Positions 33,654-36,281 of a stretch of DNA of 36,281 nt are shown here, one piece after another (position 1 is the stretch's first letter; every line of letters begins with the position of its first letter). The translations under genes were made by a program, and so were the position numbers. This DNA comes from Microbacterium testaceum (GTDB lineage Bacteria > Actinomycetota > Actinomycetes > Actinomycetales > Microbacteriaceae), in assembly GCF_001476655.1 (NCBI RefSeq), contig NZ_LDRT01000046.1, forward strand, positions 1 to 36,281. Reading direction: 5' to 3'. Under the pieces are notes generated by a model, which made no database searches, had not been told where the DNA came from, and saw only the letters and a program-made list of their open reading frames with translations.

Positions 33654-33857
33654 GGTGTCCGTCGGGCGCATGGTGCCGACGGTGGGTCTTCGGCCGGGCA
33701 CGGCGGTGCGGGCGAGTTCTGGTGGACGAGGATCCGGCGCGGGGGAGCGGTCCCCGCCGCGCGAGGCGTGGCAGCAGAACGACGAGGCGTGGCGGTGAGG
33801 GCCCTCGCGCGCGTGGTGAGCGGCGGCGAGGCTGGAAGACCTGACACAGGAGGCCCC

Positions 33858-34487
33858 ATGCGCATCGCCGACTTTCCCATCCCCGACACGGCGGCCGCTC
33901 ACGCCGCCCTCGACCTGGCGGACGAGTACCAGTCGGCGGCGATCACGGCCCACGGGGTGCGGTCGTGGCTGTGGGCGGAGGGATTCGCCCGCGTCGGGGG
34001 CCTCGACGGCATCGACCATGAGCTGCTGTACGTGTCCGCGGTGCTGCACGACATCGGCACCGTGGTCCCGTTCGACAATCACACGCTGTCGTACGAGGAG
34101 GCCGGGGGGCACGTCGCGATCGCGCTCACCGCGGGAGCGGGCTGGTCGCGGGACCGGCGCCGGCGTGCGCTCGAGGTGATCATCCGGCACAACTGGACCA
34201 GCGTCGACCCGCAGCTCGACGTGGAAGGCCATCTGCTGGAGATCGCGACGGGGCTCGACATCTCGGGGTCTCGCGCCGACGTGCTGCCCGCAGACTTCGT
34301 GCGAGAGGTGCTGGCGACCCATCCGCGCGGCGAGCTGGCCGCGGAGTTCGGCGCCTGCGTCACCGATCAGGCGTCGCGGAAGCCGGAGACCGCGGCCCGA
34401 CGGCTGGTCGACGGGGGAGTGCTCGCCAAACTGGCGGCGAACCCGTTGGAGGGCGTTGCGCGGTCCGGGGCCGGGCACAACTCCTGA
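33858..34487 (+). CDS. HD-domain protein (cyanamide-hydratase-like)
   Basis: The 209-residue product contains an HD metal site: His32 in ITAHGVRSWLWAE, the His64-Asp65 pair in AVLHDIGTV, and further histidines in GGHVAIAL and IIRHNW. The arrangement resembles HD proteins annotated as cyanamide hydratase or metal-dependent phosphohydrolase; the substrate is unknown. The ATG at 33858 has a strong AGGAGG site. Open frame upstream belongs to no recognisable protein. It precedes nusA on the same strand, but with a 238-nt gap. Confidence 0.82.
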   Translation: MRIADFPIPDTAAAHAALDLADEYQSAAITAHGVRSWLWAEGFARVGGLDGIDHELLYVSAVLHDIGTVVPFDNHTLSYEEAGGHVAIALTAGAGWSRDRRRRALEVIIRHNWTSVDPQLDVEGHLLEIATGLDISGSRADVLPADFVREVLATHPRGELAAEFGACVTDQASRKPETAARRLVDGGVLAKLAANPLEGVARSGAGHNS

Positions 34488-34725
34488 GAATTCGACTCCG
34501 CCGCCGAGACGTCCCGCGTATTCTCGCGGTTCGTACCCCCTGTGCCGGACGTTCTTCCGGAGTTGTGCACGGCGGAGCACGCGCTCGGCGCGCCGCACCC
34601 GGGAAACGGCTGTGCGATGGTCTCCCTGCCGCTCCTCGAGTCGCGGGAGGCGGGGCATCCCGGGTATCGTTGTGGGGTTGTCGGCGCCGGTCGCGTCGAC
34701 GAAAGCTGAACAACGGAGGGCCCTT
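34475..34725 (+). promoter_or_regulatory. nusA leader region with a long-range inverted repeat and a candidate promoter
   Basis: GCACAACTCC (34475-34484, overlapping the end of the HD gene) is the perfect complement of GGAGTTGTGC (34559-34568). TATCGT (34665-34670) is a -10-like box about 55 nt before the nusA start, which also has GGAGGG. No rimP gene is present here, although rimP commonly precedes nusA. I found no known riboswitch signature. Confidence 0.4.
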
Positions 34726-35715
34726 GTGGACATCGATCTCGCACTTCTGAAGACGATCGAACGCGAGAAGGAGATCCCCTTCGACGAACTCGCGCGCATC
34801 ATCGAGCAGGCGATCCTCACCGCCTACGCCAAGCACATCTCGCCCAGCGGCGAGATCCCCGCCGGCGCGCGGGCCGAGCTCGACCGGAAGACCGGGCACG
34901 TGGGGATCTTCACCCCCGTCACCGACGAAGAGGGCGCCGTCATCGGCGAAGAAGAACAGGCTCCCGACGACTTCGGCCGCATCGCCGCCTTCGCCGCGAA
35001 GCAGGTCATCAGCCAGCGTCTGCGCGACATCGCCGACGACGCGGTGCTGGGCGAGTTCCGCGGCAAAGAGGGCGACATCGTCGCCGGCGTGGTGCAGCAG
35101 GGGCCGAACCCCCGCATGGTGCACGTCGACCTCGGCACGGTCGAGGCGATCCTCCCGCCCGAGGAGCAGGTTCCCGGTGAGACGTACGCCCACGGCTCGC
35201 GCCTGCGCGTCTACGTCACGAGCGTGTCGAAGGGCAACAAGGGCCCTCAGATCACGGTGTCCCGGACGCACCCGGGACTCGTCCGCAAGCTGTTCGCCCT
35301 CGAGGTGCCCGAGATCGCCGCGGGTCTCGTCGAGATCGTGTCGCTGGCCCGCGAGGCCGGCCACCGCTCGAAGATCGCCGTCAAGGCCAACGACCCGACG
35401 GTCAACGCCAAGGGCGCCTGCATCGGCGAGCTCGGCCGCCGTGTGCGCGCGGTCACCGAAGAGCTCGCCGGCGAGAAGATCGACATCATCGACTACGACG
35501 CCGAGCTGCCCCGTTTCGTGGCGAACGCCCTGTCGCCGGCGAAGGTGACGTCGTCGTTCGTGCTGGACGCGTCGACCAAGGCCGTCCGCGCGCTGGTGCC
35601 CGACTACCAGCTGTCGCTCGCGATCGGCAAGGAGGGCCAGAACGCCCGCCTCGCCGCCAAGCTCACCGGCGCCAAGATCGACATCCAGCCCGACAGCATC
35701 CTCGAAGACAACTGA
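34726..35715 (+). CDS. nusA: Transcription termination/antitermination factor NusA
   Basis: NusA binds RNA polymerase and nascent RNA and tunes pausing, termination and antitermination. The 329-residue product has the N-terminal polymerase-binding domain (DIDLALLKTIEREKEIPFDEL), an S1 domain near residues 125-195, and two KH domains with GACIGELGRRVRAVTEEL and SLAIGKEGQNARLAAKLTG. It lacks the C-terminal acidic repeats of E. coli NusA, as is normal in actinobacteria. The GTG at 34726 follows GGAGGG. It opens the nusA-ylxR-infB cluster. Confidence 0.96.
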   Translation: MDIDLALLKTIEREKEIPFDELARIIEQAILTAYAKHISPSGEIPAGARAELDRKTGHVGIFTPVTDEEGAVIGEEEQAPDDFGRIAAFAAKQVISQRLRDIADDAVLGEFRGKEGDIVAGVVQQGPNPRMVHVDLGTVEAILPPEEQVPGETYAHGSRLRVYVTSVSKGNKGPQITVSRTHPGLVRKLFALEVPEIAAGLVEIVSLAREAGHRSKIAVKANDPTVNAKGACIGELGRRVRAVTEELAGEKIDIIDYDAELPRFVANALSPAKVTSSFVLDASTKAVRALVPDYQLSLAIGKEGQNARLAAKLTGAKIDIQPDSILEDN

Positions 35716-35748
35716 TCGTCCGTCGTCTGCGTGAGCGCGAGGTGTAGG

Positions 35749-36000
35749 ATGGGTCCCGTACGAACGTGCGTCGGATGCCGCGCACGCGCCCCCCGATCTT
35801 CGCTTCTGCGTGTGGTCGCGGACGGGTCGGTCCTCGTCAGAGACGAGCGAGCGGTCCTGCCCGGGCGGGGAGCGTGGGTGCACGAGACGGACGCGTGCGT
35901 GAGGAAAGCGCTCGCGCGTCGCGCCTTCGTACGAGCATTGCGTGTGTCAGGCCCGCTTGACACGCAGACCTTCGAATCAACCCTCCAGCGAAAAGGCTGA
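35749..36000 (+). CDS. ylxR: YlxR-family nucleic-acid-binding protein
   Basis: The 83-residue protein carries the family signature PVRTCVGCRARAPRSSLLRVV at its start (split PVRTCVGCRARA and PRSSLLRVV), then LPGRGAWVHETDACVRKALARRAF. YlxR proteins bind RNA and sit between nusA and infB throughout Gram-positive bacteria; some are linked to RNase P. The ATG at 35749 is preferred because the signature then begins at once and GAGG lies upstream; a GTG at 35731 would add six residues. The gene is 33 nt after nusA. Confidence 0.9.
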   Translation: MGPVRTCVGCRARAPRSSLLRVVADGSVLVRDERAVLPGRGAWVHETDACVRKALARRAFVRALRVSGPLDTQTFESTLQRKG

Positions 36001-36060
36001 ACGGCTATGGACACGAAGTGAACGGCTCGAAATGAGACCCGTCCGCAACTAACGGTCTGC

Positions 36061-36087
36061 CCTGTCCGGGGTAGGCCCTCAGACAGG
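36061..36087 (+). promoter_or_regulatory. Hairpin over the infB ribosome-binding site
   Basis: CCTGTC (36061-36066) can pair with GACAGG (36082-36087), with GGG/CCC pairs inside. The 3' arm includes the first part of the AGGAGA Shine-Dalgarno site before the infB GTG. It could limit infB initiation or respond to translation of ylxR. Confidence 0.4.
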
Positions 36088-36093
36088 AGAATT

Positions 36094-36281
36094 GTGGCAA
36101 AACCACGCGTGCACGAGATCGCTTCCGAGCTCGGCGTCGACAGCAAGGTCGCGCTCGCGAAGCTGAAGGAGCTCGGCGAGTTCGTCAAGAGCCCCTCATC
36201 CACCATCGAGCCCCCCGTGGCTCGTAAGCTCCGCGCCGCTCTCGCGGCCGAGAGCTCTTCCGGATCTTCGGATGCCAAGCC
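36094..36281 (+). CDS. infB: Translation initiation factor IF-2, N-terminal fragment (3'-partial)
   Basis: The 62 visible codons read [20 protein letters not shown] and continue to [21 protein letters not shown], the conserved N-terminal IF2 domain of actinobacteria. The GTPase and later domains lie beyond the window. The GTG at 36094 has AGGAGA 5 nt upstream. It follows ylxR in the standard order and encodes the GTPase that brings initiator tRNA to the ribosome. Confidence 0.95.
   Translation, partial: MAKPRVHEIASELGVDSKVALAKLKELGEFVKSPSSTIEPPVARKLRAALAAESSSGSSDAK

Noticed and set aside
34488..34725. Riboswitch or degraded rimP upstream of nusA
   Set aside because: No known riboswitch core was recognised and no RimP-like sequence appears in any frame. 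Only an inverted repeat and a -10 box are supported.

Overview
The window is high-GC actinobacterial chromosome, most likely from Microbacteriaceae and probably Microbacterium. This rests on base composition, gene content (PTS-type dihydroxyacetone kinase, dxr / rseP / ispG, nusA-ylxR-infB), GTG and ATG starts placed 6-8 nt after TANNNT -10 boxes, and a very frequent GGATGCC/GGCATCC word. No rRNA, tRNA, CRISPR array, phage or insertion sequence was seen. The genus is an inference.

Layout. 1-2942: 3' end of a large surface protein, with a Pro/Ser/Thr linker and about nine beta-sandwich repeats. 3080-10735: glycerol and dihydroxyacetone use, with glpK, glpF and glpD on the minus strand, a divergent SorC/DeoR-type regulator, and a translationally coupled dhaK-dhaL-dhaM set. 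10822-22935: housekeeping and envelope genes, namely a lysophospholipid acyltransferase, a lipoprotein FKBP isomerase, dxr, a MerR regulator, a divergent MurE-like ligase, the site-2 protease rseP, a fused TrpE-TrpG anthranilate synthase behind a trp attenuator, ispG, a BenE-type transporter and pyroglutamyl peptidase. 22963-31033: a zone of gene decay, in which four loci are truncated, internally deleted or frameshifted. Intact genes among them are a membrane-anchored HEYAH protein, an ECF sigma factor with a membrane partner, proS and an aldo/keto reductase. 31120-36281: glycogen phosphorylase, an HD-domain protein, nusA, ylxR and the 5' end of infB.

How the genes work together. Glycerol enters through GlpF, is phosphorylated by GlpK and oxidised by GlpD to dihydroxyacetone phosphate. 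DhaKLM makes the same product from dihydroxyacetone using phosphate from the PTS. The SorC-type regulator lies between the two sets and faces glpD across promoters that appear to share one -35 element. Dxr and IspG are two steps of the MEP isoprenoid pathway. In many actinobacteria dxr, rseP and ispG are neighbours; here a MerR gene, a Mur ligase and the anthranilate synthase sit between them.

The strongest regulatory find is a complete trp attenuator at 19735-19824: an 11-residue leader peptide with tandem Trp codons, mutually exclusive hairpins and a 9-bp terminator stem. The most unusual structural find is at 26043-26683. A sigma fragment about 97% identical to the upstream sigma gene is joined directly, through TAATG, to the C-terminal half of a diverged partner protein. 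It looks like a second sigma/partner cassette collapsed by a deletion of about 1.1 kb.
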